A DNA stretch of 64,000 nt, taken from the NCBI RefSeq assembly GCF_029962835.1, contig NC_080588.1:29993501-30057500 (forward strand), read 5' to 3'. The stretch comes from Magnolia sinica. Its lineage: Eukaryota > Streptophyta > Magnoliopsida > Magnoliales > Magnoliaceae. A program made the translations under genes and the position numbers. The notes below the pieces were generated by a model. It did no database searches. It saw only the letters and a program-made list of their open reading frames with translations, and had not been told where the DNA came from. Position 1 is the stretch's first letter; every line of letters starts with the position of its first letter. Positions 1 through 13,020 of the stretch are shown piece by piece.

Positions 1-394
1 TTTACAAAATTTTAAACCAAACCTTACCTATCCATTTCTTTTCCTTACAACCACCACTCCATCCATCCCTTCATCCATTACTTATTTCTCTCTCCCTCCT
101 TTCTCAAATCACTCTCCTAAACAACCCAAAATACCACACGTCCAAGCTCTTGTCTCCCAAGCCAAGTGTGGCCCACCTTCTCATCTCCCATCTCAACCTT
201 CCAATCACCATCAACCTCCATCAAAGTTGAAGGTAAGGAGCTAAGGAGGTTAAGGGACCAAGAAGAAGGCCGATAGGTGGGTGATCTAACCGTCAAATGT
301 GTTATTTGAGGGCCCACATATGGTGGGACCCATCTTGATGTATGCTTTGTATTTAGGGAGGGCCCATAGTGGCGGGGTCCCTCCCCTTCTCACC

Positions 395-441
<47 letters not shown>

Positions 442-3400
442 CACGGATGGTAGTGCGGTTGTGTGTGTGACCCACCATGAAGTGCATATTTTAGCCATGC
501 CATTCACCTTCATGAGACCCACCTGACAGATGGGTTGGATCTACACCGTCCAGCCCGTTAGCGGGCCTGGATGGAAGGAAAAACACAAATACCATATTGA
601 CCCAAATCAAGTGGGCCACGTCCATGTGGGACCCATCTTGATGAGGTAAATCCACACCGTCCGTCAGTGGAGGTGGCTAACAGTGCAGTGTTAACTGACA
701 GTGGGGTTTAGCCAACAGTGAAGTGAGAACTGGCGTTGGAGTGTACCACCCAACCACCCCCTTTTTCCTTTCTTTTATATATAATATAATAAATATATTA
801 TTTATATATTATATCATCAGGTGGACCACGTACATGTGGGACCCACCATGGTGCTTGTGTTAAATCCACACTGTCCAGCGTCCAGGGACGCTGGACGTGA
901 CTCCACCGTGAAGTGTGAACTGACGTGGTGTGCATGTGTAACAGAGAAGTGTGAACTGACGTGGTATGTGGCTAATAGTGAAGTGTGGGCCACTCATGCA
1001 GGCCCCACCTTGATGTATGTATATAATCCACGCTGTCCATTCCATTTCTCAGCTCATTTTAGGTGTTAAGCCGAAAAATGAAGCCAATATGATTATCTGG
1101 CAGGCCATAGCGTAGAAAACAGTAGATTTCATCGTTAAAATTCACTTTGACCTTTCTACACACCGCAACATACCCAATATTGGGCTTGTTAGACCCGTCA
1201 CGAGCCAAGAAACCCAGCCGACAGACTGGATTCCTTTAATGTGGGCCCCACCTATCAAAATCTTCAAAAAAAAATAGCAAATGCTACTGCTGTCAGTGTC
1301 CAGAGGACACTGCAGCAAGCAACGTCTGCAACATGCATTGGCGCAGGGTCAGTGGGCCCCACCTCAGGCCCCACCATGATGTGAGTTGAACATCAACATC
1401 GTGCATTTTTATGGGGCCCCTTAGGGCAGTGGGCCCTCCAAAAATTAGCCATACCTGGAACTCAGGTAGCCCACATCATAGGGAACAATGTGATTACACG
1501 TCTGCCATAGAAACCTTTTTGGGTAACAAAAGTTTTGGAGCATTATGAAAATTGTTTTTGCTCTTCATACGGATCTGTGTGACCTTACCAACAGATTGGG
1601 TGGAAAATAAACATTATGGTGGGCCCCATGTGGGACCCACTGATATATGTGTTTTACCCACACCATGGTGAAACGGCTGGTGTACCTCACTCCAGGTAGT
1701 GGCGTCACCAAGTCCATGGGTCCCACCTGTTTAATCCATATCGTCCATCTATGGGACCCACCATGATGCATGTGTTGCATCCAAGCCATCCAACCATTGT
1801 GAAAGCTCATTTTAAAGCTTGAGTTCAAAAATGAGACAGATCCAGTATCAAGTGGACCACACTGCCATAATAGTGGGGCGAGGATTAAACGTCCAGCACT
1901 GGAACCCTTGGGTCACAGAAGTTCTAGACCAAAATGAAATTTGTTCTTCCTCCTATTCAGGTCTTTATGACCGTATGAACAACTTGGATGGAAAATAAAT
2001 ATTATGGTGGTCCCAATGAAATTTTCTAACTACGAAAATCACTATCTCCACTCCTATTTGTGATGCGGTCCAAATGATATTCTGATCATTATCACTACTA
2101 TTAAGTATGGTATAGTCCAGATGATCCTTGGATATGATTCATAATTTTTTTATAATGTCCTAAAATGATCTTTAATAAGGGATGTATGGAGCATTTGATC
2201 GGCCCAATTGACTAGGCCCATCTTGATGTATTTGTGGCCCGCACATTGAGGCCCACCTTGATATATATATATATATGGGGCCCATGTTATGCGGCCCATT
2301 TAATGTATTAGAGGCCCATGGGTCGAGGCCCAACAGGATGTACATAAGGCCCATTGCAATGTGTGATTTCACCATGGTTTATGTAATGATGTTCATGGCA
2401 AGCCGTGCCTTGGGAGCAATGATGGTTTGATGTCCACATTGTAAGGATGATGTTGGTTAAATGTCCGCATTGTCACTCTCCCTAGGACCCATTGATAGGC
2501 CCATACTTGTAGCGTGTAGGCCGCCTAGGCCCATCTTCGTTATGAACAGAGCCCATCACCATATAACATGTTTAGTATAGATACATGATTCATGATCATA
2601 CGCATCATATGTATGCTTTGATATGAGGAGTGACTGATCATAGCATATGCCTTCAAACAGATTGTTTATGGGCCCCATGATCGATGGAGTTGCCCTTCAT
2701 TAGCGTGGTACGCGTAAGATTGTTGCATGACTGATAGTGTGATTCATGCACTTCACATTTGTATGACATGATTACTATACGCCCTGCGACATCAGGACTA
2801 TGACTTCCACAGGCACATCGTAGATGGCAGGATTGGACATCGAAAACATTGTTACTGAGCATCAGGGCGCTATAAATGTCCCTGGGTGAAAATTCCTAAA
2901 CCCAATGGTACCAGAGGATGACTCCAACATCGAGACCGAGTGGATATATGAGCGCACGAGGGCCGAATACCAGGAGGCCGCGTCTCCCACTATGTCGTGG
3001 TCAGTTGGAAAGGGGTGTGGCCTTACTCACCCGAGAGTAGGGAGCATTACTAGGCTGAGTTTGACCAACTCGTGAATGGGTCTGCTCTCAACGTGCCGGA
3101 CAGGTATTGGCAGACTATTGGCCAGGCGGATAGTGAGGTTTCTTATGCTCACTTGGACTGTGCGGCTGGGAGAGGGGCAGTGCCATTTGGAGTGTACTAA
3201 ACCCCAGTGATTATCCAGAATGAGAACTGTATTGATATTTGATGAGCTGTATGTGGATTTGGATGAGGATTGGTATGTTTGAGTTGCATCATGCATCGCA
3301 TGGTCTCGATATGGCCGATAGCATTCATATCTTGCACCGCATAGCCTTGGTACGGCTGATTTGCATTCATGTACTCATCAGCATGATTTTGCATTACTCT

Positions 3401-3837
3401 AACCTTGCATTCTGAGCACGATCATATTACGCACATACTTACACCACCCTCTAAGCTTTATATAAGCTTATGCACAATTGATGCGTGCAGGTGACGCCAG
3501 GACACAGCCGTAGCTTTGCCGCAGTTGGAGCGTGCAGTCGAGCTCCAAGAGTTTTCGTTATTATCACTATATTGTATTTCCCTTTCATACACATTGTACT
3601 CAAATTTTTTTATCATAGTGAATTTTGTGGTGGTGCTCTTGTGGTTATTGTTCGTAGGCTATGCTTATGGTTATGCTTATACTGAAATAAAATTATGTTT
3701 GAAATCCTCCTTGAAGGATCCCAGGATCGGAACCTGGTGTATGGGTGTTGAGAGCCGAGAATGGGGTCTACGGAGGCTGTCGGCGCCGGATTCGGCAATC
3801 GAAAATTTTGTGAGCCTAGTTTCCGAGTTTGGGGCTC
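1..3837 (+). mobile_element. Family-1 LTR (Ty3/gypsy chromovirus), 3' part
   Basis: This segment aligns along its length with the reverse complement of the LTRs of the element at 51791-64000: CT-rich leader and (TC)n near 400, GGGCCCACC modules, the block near 2880-3060, and the 3' block 3485-3830 with the 'ggatcc..ggatcgga' and 'cggcgccggattcgg' stretches. The family's terminal GGGGCATGACA is missing: after GAGTTTGGGGC the sequence switches to a family-2 LTR. The 5' end lies outside the window. There is no coding capacity; short ORFs here are chance. Family and orientation are inferred from similarity to the element at 51791. Confidence 0.8.
397..439. repeat. (TC)n microsatellite
   Basis: About 21 uninterrupted TC units. 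Pyrimidine runs occupy the same LTR position in other family-1 copies (near 44088 and 48700, and as GA on the opposite strand near 54450 and 63290). Confidence 0.95.
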
Positions 3838-6831
3838 GTCACCTGATCGTAGGCCGACAACTCGAATACAGTGTCTCATACCACCGTATTCGGCTCACAT
3901 GTTTGGTTTGCTCACTGGTCACTACGGTAAGGCTCGTCTCCCCAGCGTAGCCGACAACTCGACCACGGTGTCCCATACCACCATGCCCGGCTCATGAGTC
4001 TTAGTGGATCGTGGTATCAAGGTTAAACGGGCATTTCAATGATAAGTTGGTACCTTATATTTAAGTAGTAACGTCCATACATGGTGAACATACATTAGGC
4101 CAATCGAGTTACTTGACAAGCTCGACTGGTACGAACGTACGTTAACTTAATCGACATGAAGTACGTAAGCATTCGGCGTGGCCTAACCACTATCGACAAG
4201 CAGCGTACGACCCGGATTCATCGAACATGTCCTGTGTGGTGAAACGACCTCGGCCACTAATTCAGGAATCATTACTGATTGCCTGGACTATATAGTAGTC
4301 CCAATCATACTCAAACACAATAGGCATCCATGTGTGATAGTCAAACAGCACGTGACAACCAAGCTAAACATAAATCTCATTTGACCATTTCAACAAACAA
4401 GTAGTACACATGTAATCATACATAGGCATTTCATCTATAAATCACATAATAGTACGATAGGTTATGTAAAGGAAACTGTAACTATAAATAAGGGAATTGA
4501 GAATCCTATCTCAACATCCTCATTAAATACATTACAACAAGCATTTGCTCATTCAGATATTTTATCAAACACTTAGACTACACATATAAACATACATGTA
4601 ATATATTAGTTATAACGTATATTATAGCAAATCCTTTCACAAGAGGGTTGTCACACGTACAACAATCATGTATTCTCAAACATAAATCTTGCCAAGCACA
4701 AATCATAATTCCATATTCATTCAAACATTTCAACAAACACATGGAATGCATTAAAATCAACATGGTTTACATATATGTGTAATATATGGAAAACAACGTA
4801 TCTAAGCACATGTGATAGCAATCAAGTCAGTCATAAATCATTAATTGACATTGAAAGCCTTGAAAACCATAACCTAAATGTTTATAGTCCACACCTTTCG
4901 CCGGTAAACCCGTACTGAGCTCAGTTTGAACACTACGTCTTTGTCTACGGCACAACGGCTACCTGAATCACGAAATAGGTCAGCTATTTCGTCGATTCAT
5001 CTACTTAGATACCTAAAACAGATTAGGGTTAGGATTTCTTACCCAAATCAATGTTGGATTCGACAGTGTAGCTAGATGTAGAGTTGTTTCAACGCATGGA
5101 GTAGCAGGAAGGAACTACGGCAACAAACTCTAAGGACCTCCCTTCGATCTCCACTCCTTTCTCACCTTTTCTCTCTTCTCTCTCCTAGGGTTTGGAGAAA
5201 ATCGTATGGAATAAAAATGGGGTGGATTTAGGCTCTTATATAGGCCCAGAACTGATGGTAATGGCCCCAGGGCCATGGTATACTTAAGTTATAGCCAAAA
5301 GTCGACTGTTTCGGTCCAACGGAGCTCATCTGGAGGTCCATTGTCTGCATATGTCTGGGGAAAGTTTCATGACATTGGATCTAGGCCAGGTTAAGATTTC
5401 GGTCCGATCAGATCAGTGGATCGACCGTGGAGGGCCAGTTTCAGTTCAATGGCTATCGACACTCGATCAGGGCCACAAGTACACTGACATGTGTTGAAAA
5501 TTTTTCCTAATCTGAGGGTGTAGTTGGGTCAGAATCTGATGGTCTAAAACATTAAATTTGGCCTACAAGCGAACAGCCCAAATCACTTAAGTTTTAGTTC
5601 ATTTTCTAAAGATATTCGCATTTCTCACACACTTCGCTCCGGGCTCAAGTTGTGCGTTTCAGGATACTATTTGGTGTTGATTTCCTAGATGGTCATCAAG
5701 CCCATTAAGGTAGTTATAACCATATAGTTTCGCGGTAATCGGACTTTCGACACGCAGTCCAGGTCCGATACGGAGTTTCGCTGTGCTCCCAAGACTAACT
5801 GGGTTTTGAGACTGATCCTAGGTTTTTAGGTAATATAGAGTTAGCAATTCTACTAGTTTTGAGTTTTTTAGTTCATATAGAAAGTGTTTCAAGCAAATCC
5901 ATCAATTATTTAGTTTAGTATTTAACCAAATTCTGCCATAATTACGACAGAATAAGGTCCTGGGATAGTTCTATGCCTTTTTTTGACATTTTTAATCAGT
6001 ATATTATTTTAATTATTTTTTTAGTAGTTCATCATTAGGTTCACTTCGTCTCCACTAAATTTAATGAGATTTCGTGTTGTAGAAATTTTCTAAAAATTCT
6101 AGAAGTAGCAGTTGTTCGAATGAATAAATTTTAGACAGTTGTCACAACAACCTGCATTTAACTATATTTAGTTTTTTATTATATTTTTCTCTTATTTTTA
6201 TATTAAACTATACTTATCAAGCTCCAATCTGGATTTTCAATCACCCAAATTGGAGTTATAACGAGGGAGATATGGCTTTTTGAAGTCAGTCAAAAACTGC
6301 AGAATTTTGCAGTGAGGGTCCACAAATTTTCGGTGCACCGGCGGTGCGCCGTGGTCCGTTGGTCAGCCGGGGGTGGTGCGCTGCGGTCGGCGCAGTGGCG
6401 CCGCGGTCGGCTGGAATGTCGGCCACCCGATATTTTTGAAATGGCCGTATTTTATGAACCGAAATGAGTTATTCGATGTGCAATATATGATTTTGGGGTA
6501 GGAAAAACTGATCTATCCAAATAACCTATCTATTTTGTGATATTCCATAAGTTTAATGGTCAAAAACTCATTTTATTTATAAATTTACTATTTATAGTAA
6601 AAAAAATAAGTATTGTTCTTCATCATTTAAACTTTAGGATTAGTATCTAATATGAAAGTACTTGGAAAATTTTAAACAATAAGGTGGTGAAAGGTGAGAT
6701 TTTGAAGTAAATGGGTAAAAAAGGGGATTTGAGACTTTAGGATTGAGTTCTGAGAAGTCAATAAGGTGCTATGATCATCCCATTGCCCAAGGACGTCTAA
6801 CTCCAAGTTGGCAAAAATTCAGGACGTTACA
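3838..6831 (-). mobile_element. Family-2 LTR, truncated copy
   Basis: The right terminus is intact: on '-' it begins TGTAACGTCCTGAATTTTTG, a typical gypsy LTR start. The left part is lost at the junction with the family-1 LTR. The stretch 3838-5020 matches 42165-43341 at roughly 90% by eye. Combining the two copies gives a full LTR of about 4 kb. A TATATAAG box with a CT-free leader on '-' (5235-5242) supports the '-' reading. No ORF of note is present. Confidence 0.75.
5235..5242 (-). promoter_or_regulatory. Candidate LTR TATA box
   Basis: The '-' strand reads GGCCTATATAAGAGCC, a good plant TATA match, inside the family-2 LTR. It is followed by a leader holding AACCCTAGG. It would be the U3 promoter of the retrotransposon. 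Activity is untested. Confidence 0.4.
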
Positions 6832-8246
6832 AAAGGTAACTCATTAGAAGGACAAACCCTTCCCTTTGCTAATAGCCTAATTATGTGAATTAGTGGCTGA
6901 GTAGTCAGGACGATCTTCACATATCCGATCCTAAATTGGCTATTTTGGTACTTAGGGTCACAAGGTGATCGATTCGAGTTGAGCCACTAATGGCTCTAGC
7001 ATGCACAACACAGGCATAAACACACAACAAATAAGACATTTAATTTTTAGGTTTTGCACCATCCACGTCTATTTCAGCGATTCAAATAATTGGGATTACG
7101 ATCCAGCTATATCATTCATGTAATTGAAGTGTTACTACCAGTTTTAAAGCTATGTAGAAATAACATATGATTTCAGTGGCCCTAGGCCCAACATATAAAA
7201 AAACAAATGTGAATCCTATATACTTGTTTTTTCACAACAACTTAAAAACCCATGTTCTTTGAGACCCAGCATGTCGAATATGTAAAATCTACTCCATCCA
7301 TTAGGTTCTACCCTTGATTATACGTCTCAAGTTTAAAGGTAAAATAAAAACAAAAGAAGAAGAAGAAGAAGAACCATAGGGGTGCTGCACCAATAGGAAT
7401 AGCATGAGATGTTAGCCATAGGTTTACGTGGAGCCAACATAGAGTGTATTTTTTGGGAACCTATTAATTAGGTGTAATTTATAAGGATGAAGTGAAGATA
7501 CACAAATCAACATGATCCAAAAGTAAAGATGGCCACGCTGAATGAACTTTAAGGTTTCTTGTTTCCATTTATTTTGACAATCGAAATTTTTCATGAAAGT
7601 GATATCTTTGTTGGATACAAGCCTGAGGAGTTCATTTGTAGGCAACTACTAGTGGATGAGTACCACACATTTTTCACACATTCTTCTTTCGACTTTCCTG
7701 ATTTAGATTATGTTATTTCTCTTTTAAATTTGAACTTCAAATTTAAGGTATCCCAATCATCTCTTTATAAGAAGGAGAGGTACCTCGGTCTATTTTGTCT
7801 GTCAACCAACCTTTAGACAATTTAAATCATTGATTGTAATTAGAGCTGGGCACGAACCGACTCGATTTGACTAACTCGACTTGTCCGACTCGTTTGGACC
7901 TGACTTGACCCGAACCGAATGGGTGAGTCGGTCTAAACTAAGTAGGCTCCGCCCAATCCAAACTCAAATCAAGTCAAGTTCGAGTTACCTAGTAACTTGA
8001 CCTAACTCGACCCGGAACTCGATCCGCTAGACTCGACCCGATCCGAAACCCGACTTGACTCGGGTATGGTATATATATAAATAAATAAACCTTAATTTCC
8101 AATCCACCCTACCCTACCCCGCCGCACACCCTGATCGGAAAAATAAAACCCATTCCCATCTGGCACCCATCGGCACAACCATCCAGCCTTTCTCCTCTTC
8201 CTCCTCCTCCACCTCCTCCTCCTCCTCCTCTCTCTCTCTCTCTCTC
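6832..8246. other. Unclassified spacer, no gene seen
   Basis: This is AT-rich DNA between the family-2 LTR end and the large LTR nest. Its longest open frame (7559-7816, '+', 85 codons) has no recognisable motif and ordinary base composition, so I do not call it. A purine run (GAAGAAGAAG) sits near 7355. The last part holds the degenerate CGACTCG stretch listed separately and a (CCT)n/(TC)n run at 8195-8252. Confidence 0.6.
7838..8065 (+). repeat. Degenerate ACTCGAC/CGACTCG-rich stretch
   Basis: After 'taattagagctgggcacg' the sequence is a run of imperfect copies of actcgac, gacttgacc and gacccga. A related stretch in the opposite orientation is at 28560-28795, whose reverse complement begins 'aattagaggtgggcatcg'. 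This looks like a dispersed repeat with an internal low-complexity body; its class is not known to me. Confidence 0.6.
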
Positions 8247-8252
8247 TCTCTC
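8197..8252. repeat. (CCT)n then (TC)n microsatellite
   Basis: CCT/CTC triplets run into about 12 TC units that end at the boundary of the host LTR (TCTCACCCC). The expansion has probably overwritten the host LTR's terminal TGTCA. Confidence 0.85.
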
Positions 8253-8541
8253 ACCCCAAATTCGGGAATCAGGCTCACAAAATTCTCAGCCTCCAAATCC
8301 AGTGTCAACAGCCTTCATAGTACCCCATTATCGACTCCCAACTCCCATGCGCCAGGTTCCAATCCTAAGATCCTACAAGGAGGATTTTAAGGGTGAATTT
8401 TTATTTTTTTTTTGTAAAGGAGCATAACCACAAGTGTACCCAAGTCACAAAACATCATCACCACATATCCAATAATATAATCTTTGAGTACAGTACTAAA
8501 AGGAAAATACATGATATAACAAAACTCCAAAAGATCAATCA

Positions 8542-8546
8542 CATGC
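8542..8546. repeat. Target site duplication CATGC, left copy
   Basis: CATGC directly precedes TGTCACGCCCC. The identical right copy is at 14136-14140, directly after the terminal TCTCACA. Confidence 0.85.
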
Positions 8547-10564
8547 TGTCACGCCCCAAACTGGGAAATCGGATTCACAGGAATCCTGATTACCGAATCT
8601 GATGCTGACAGCCTCCGTAGTGCCCCATTCTTAGCTCCCAGCACCCATATGCCAGGTTCCAATTCTAGGATCCTACAAGGAGGATTTCTCTTTCTTTTTT
8701 TTTTCTAATGTACATTTATCTCGTAAGAAGCATAACCACAAGTTTACCCAAACCACAAAGACAACATCATCATCACATATCCACTAATATAAACATTTGA
8801 ATACAATGCTAAAAGGAAAATACATATGTCAAAATCAAAACTCCAAAAGTCAGCTACATGCTCCAAGCTCCATGCAACTGCAACCTAACATCACCTGCAC
8901 GCATCTATCATGCATAAGCTTATAGAAAGCTTAGAGGGTGGTGAAAGTGTGTGCACAAGATAAGTGCCAAGCACACAAATACAACGTCACAATCATACAA
9001 TGTCAGAAATACAGGTAAGATCATGAATCATATGATATCAGAGTACACAATACAAATCAGTTATGTGAATGAGGAGTCACGAAGAACAAAATATCAGATG
9101 TCATATCTAGACCATATAAATGCGGAAACACAGTAACCCAAAATACAATATGTCGTAGATGTAATGTCATATGCCGTGCAAATGGAATGACGATGCCGGA
9201 GTGTGAAGTCGGGATGATAGTACGTAGTATCGCAAGCTATGGGGGTCCATCACAAGGGACCTCTATCCAAACCAATCTCATACTTAAATTTGGATAGTCA
9301 GACTCAATGTGGTAAACTCCTGATCTCAAGTTAGTCGTGCGCCCCAACCAAAATCTTGGCCATTGCGAAGTCACATGTAATAAATAGTTGCACACCATCA
9401 GCCCGAGTGGATAGTGAATGAATGAATGAATGAGTATGCAAGTCCTGCCCAATAAGTCCACATATCAGTACTGTTAATCTCTGGAATCATCACCGGGGTC
9501 TAGTACACTCTACACCACCTTGCCGCCCCATCAAGCGCACAACTGGGTAAGTGGAAAAGACCTCACTATCTGCCTAGCCAGTAGTTGGCCAATATCTATC
9601 CGGCACGTCGATAGTGGACCCATTCATGAGCTAGTCAAACTCAGCCTAGCTATGCCTACTCCCTTAGGCGGGTAAGGCCACACCCCCTCCCAACCAACCA
9701 AGACATAGTAGGAGACAAGGCCTATTGGTATACAGCCCTCATGTGCTCATATATATCCACTCGGTCTCGACGTTGGGGTATCCTCTGGTACCAAGAGGGT
9801 TTAAGGATTTTCACCCAAGGCCATCTATGGCAGCCCGATGCTAGAATAAATTTTCGGTGTCCCGTCTGGCCATCCACGATATGCCTGTGGAGGCTACGAC
9901 CCTGTTATCGCTAGGGCACACAATGCAAGATACATGAGTCATACAATCCAGTCACGCATCAATCCTACACAAACCGTGCGCTCATGTGAGATAACATCCG
10001 CCTATTAGGAAGTCTCATAACAATCTGCCCAAAGACATATGCAATGGTCAACTACATCTCATAACAATCATATAGATGATGTGTATGGGCATGTATCATG
10101 ATGCTATGCAGCCACATACTCATAATCGGTATCAATAACCGGCATCGACAATCGACCTCGACAATGTGGACATTTAACCAACATTGCCCTCATGGCATGG
10201 CCCTCATAGAGCCTAATATATAGTGAAACCACGGCCCTACACGAGGGCCAATTATACAACACCATGAGCCTCACTTAAGAACTTAATACACATCACGATG
10301 GGTTTTTCATATGGGCCTAACATACATCATAATGGGCTCCATCGCCTAGCCCTCAAATGCATCACAATGGGCCTCATCACATAGGCCTCATATTCATCAC
10401 ATTAGACCCTTAAAATACGGGCTAAATACACATCACAATGGGCCTCAAATACGGGCCGCATATACATCACATTGGTCCTCAAACACGGGCCGCATATACA
10501 TCACACAGGCCAAATACACATCACAATGGGCCTCAACTACGGGTCGCATATACATCATATAGGG

Positions 10565-11340
10565 CTCGACAAACGGCCTCGACAATTGAAATCGATCTCA
10601 ACAATTCAGAATCGGCCCCGATACTTGGCCTCGATAATCGGAATCAGCAAATCGATCACGTCAATCAGAATCAGCAATCAGCTGCAACAATCGGGATCGA
10701 TCGATAATCAAAATCGGCAAACTGGTCACGTCAATCGGAATCGGCAATCGGTCACGACAATTGGAATCAATCGATAATCAGAATCGGCAAATCGGTCACG
10801 TCAATCGGAATAGGCAATTAGTCACGACAATTGGAATCGATCAATAATCAGAATCGGCAAATTGGTCATGACAATCGAAATCAATCGATAATCAGAATCG
10901 ATAAATCGGTCACATCAATCAATCACGACAATCGAAATCGATCAATAATCAGAATCAGAAAATCGATCACGTCAATCGAAATTGGCAACCGGTCACGACA
11001 ATCGAAATTGATCGATAATCAGAATCGACAAATCGGTCACATCAATCGAAATTGGCAATCAGTCATGATAATCAGAATCGATCGATAATCAGAATCGGTA
11101 AATCGGTTACATCAATCGGAATTGACAATCGGTCACAACAATCAGAATTGATCGATAATCAGAATCGACAAATCGATCACGCCAATCAGAATCGGTAATC
11201 GATCACGACAATCAAAATTGATCGATAATCAGAATCGGCAAATCGGTCACGTCAATCGGAATCGGCAATCGGTCATGATAATCGGCCTCCATCGCTAATC
11301 AGCAATCGGCCACAACAATCGAAATCGGTCGAACAATAAG
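10565..11340. repeat. About 70-bp AATCGG-rich minisatellite
   Basis: Roughly ten imperfect copies of a unit of about 70 bp built from sub-repeats such as 'gataatcagaatcggcaa' and 'tcggtcacgtcaatcgg'. It lies inside the solo LTR and is absent from the other family-1 LTRs in the window. It reads through in some frames as an Asn/Ile/Arg-rich repeat, which I regard as spurious. Confidence 0.85.
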
Positions 11341-12424
11341 CCTCTACAAATCAGAATCAGCCTCGATACTCGGCTGAACAAGGCCTAAGGAAAGGTCACA
11401 ATGTAGACATTCAACCACCATTTCCCATCAATGTGGACATTTAACCATCATTGTCCCAAGGGGTGGCCCACATAGAACCAAACGTATAGTGGGCTCATGG
11501 CCTCACATAAGGGCCATATACACAACAAGTGGGCCGCATCGCATAGGCCTCATACAAGGGCTACATACACATTACTATGGGCCGCATCTCATGGTCCTAA
11601 TACACGTCATGGTGGGCCGCATCACATGGGCCTAATACGCATCATGATGGGCCACAACCCATAGGCCTCAAATACAACAAGTGGGCCACATCAATGGGCC
11701 ACACCAATGGACCTCATATACAACAAATGGACCGCATCAATGGGCCTCATATACACAATAGGTGGGCCCTACTCATGGGCCTCAAATACATAACATGTGG
11801 GTCCTACACATGGGTCTCAATGCATCAAATGGGCTACGTATCTAGGCCTCGAATACATCCCAATAAGCCTCATCCCATGAGCCTCAAGTACATCTCATCT
11901 GGGCCTCCAACATGGGCCTCATTACAACAGCAATTGGCTAGCTAGCCCTGGATGGCCTGGGTAAAAAAAAAATACATCATGGTGGGCCCATACATGTGGC
12001 CCACTAGTCCAACAAAATGGGTGGATGGATGGATGTAGAATACATGCATCAACATGGGCTCCATACAGCACCGTCGAGATATGGACGGTGTGGATACATA
12101 ATACATACATCAACGTGGGCCCCACCCACTGCTAAAACAGATGGACGGCATGAAGAACACATTCTTTAAAGTGGTCCCACGTCCACGTGGCTTAACGATG
12201 AGAGGGTAAAACACATACATCATAGGTAAACCCTGCATGTCCAGCAAGAAGGCCACACAGATGGAAGGTGTAGATATGACACACACACATCAAGGTGGCC
12301 CACGCTCCACGATCTGGATATAACACATGGTAGTGGGCTCACGGATGCATGGCATGGATAAGGCACATACCTCACGTGATGTCCACATATGGACAGCATA
12401 CACATCAGGTGGGTCCCACTGGTG

Positions 12425-13020
12425 CCCACCATAATACAATGCTATATTATAATATAATACATATAATATAATATAAAAATGCCTAGCCTCATAGCATTGC
12501 TGGCATACATACAGCAGTTGTATAGCTGATCCGATGTGATGTACACCACCCAATCCTCTCCCACCGTCCATGGATTGGATAGTGCGGATACAACCCAAAT
12601 AGATCAAGGTGAGCCCCACGTCCTTGTGGACGGTGAAGATAAAACACATACATCATTGTGGGGCTGTGGAACTTGCTGAAGTTATACAGCAGTGGGACAC
12701 ACAGAGCTTGGTGGGGTCAATGCATCAGCGATATAACCGGCGTGAGGTACCTAGGCAACCCACCTTCCCACTACTGGTGGGTCCCACCGTCCCAACCTGA
12801 TGGACGGTGGATACAACGCATGCATCATGTGTGGCCCATCCAAATAGACGAACGACATGGATGGGTCCACGCAAGAGATGGGTCCCATAGACCCTACTGA
12901 TGGCAATACAGCAGTTATTTAGCTGCCTAGCCAAACGGAGCAGGTGGGTCCCACGTAGGGCCCACCACCATATAATATCATTTTATATATTATAATAATA
13001 TAATATATATATATATATAT
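12425..13020. repeat. AT-rich tracts in solo LTR
   Basis: Two TA-rich blocks ('aatataatacatataatat', near 12450-12478, and a TATATA run near 12965-13020) punctuate otherwise GGGCCCACC-rich LTR sequence. A similar block sits at about 775-818 in the first LTR. Confidence 0.6.

Noticed and set aside
3516..3950. 144-codon ORF on '+' with hydrophobic stretches
   Set aside because: It spans the junction of two unrelated LTRs and has no motif.
7559..7816. 85-codon ORF on '+'
   Set aside because: No recognisable motif, no splice context, and repeats on both sides.
10438..11088. Asn/Arg/Ile repeat proteins in several frames
   Set aside because: They are translations of the 70-bp minisatellite.
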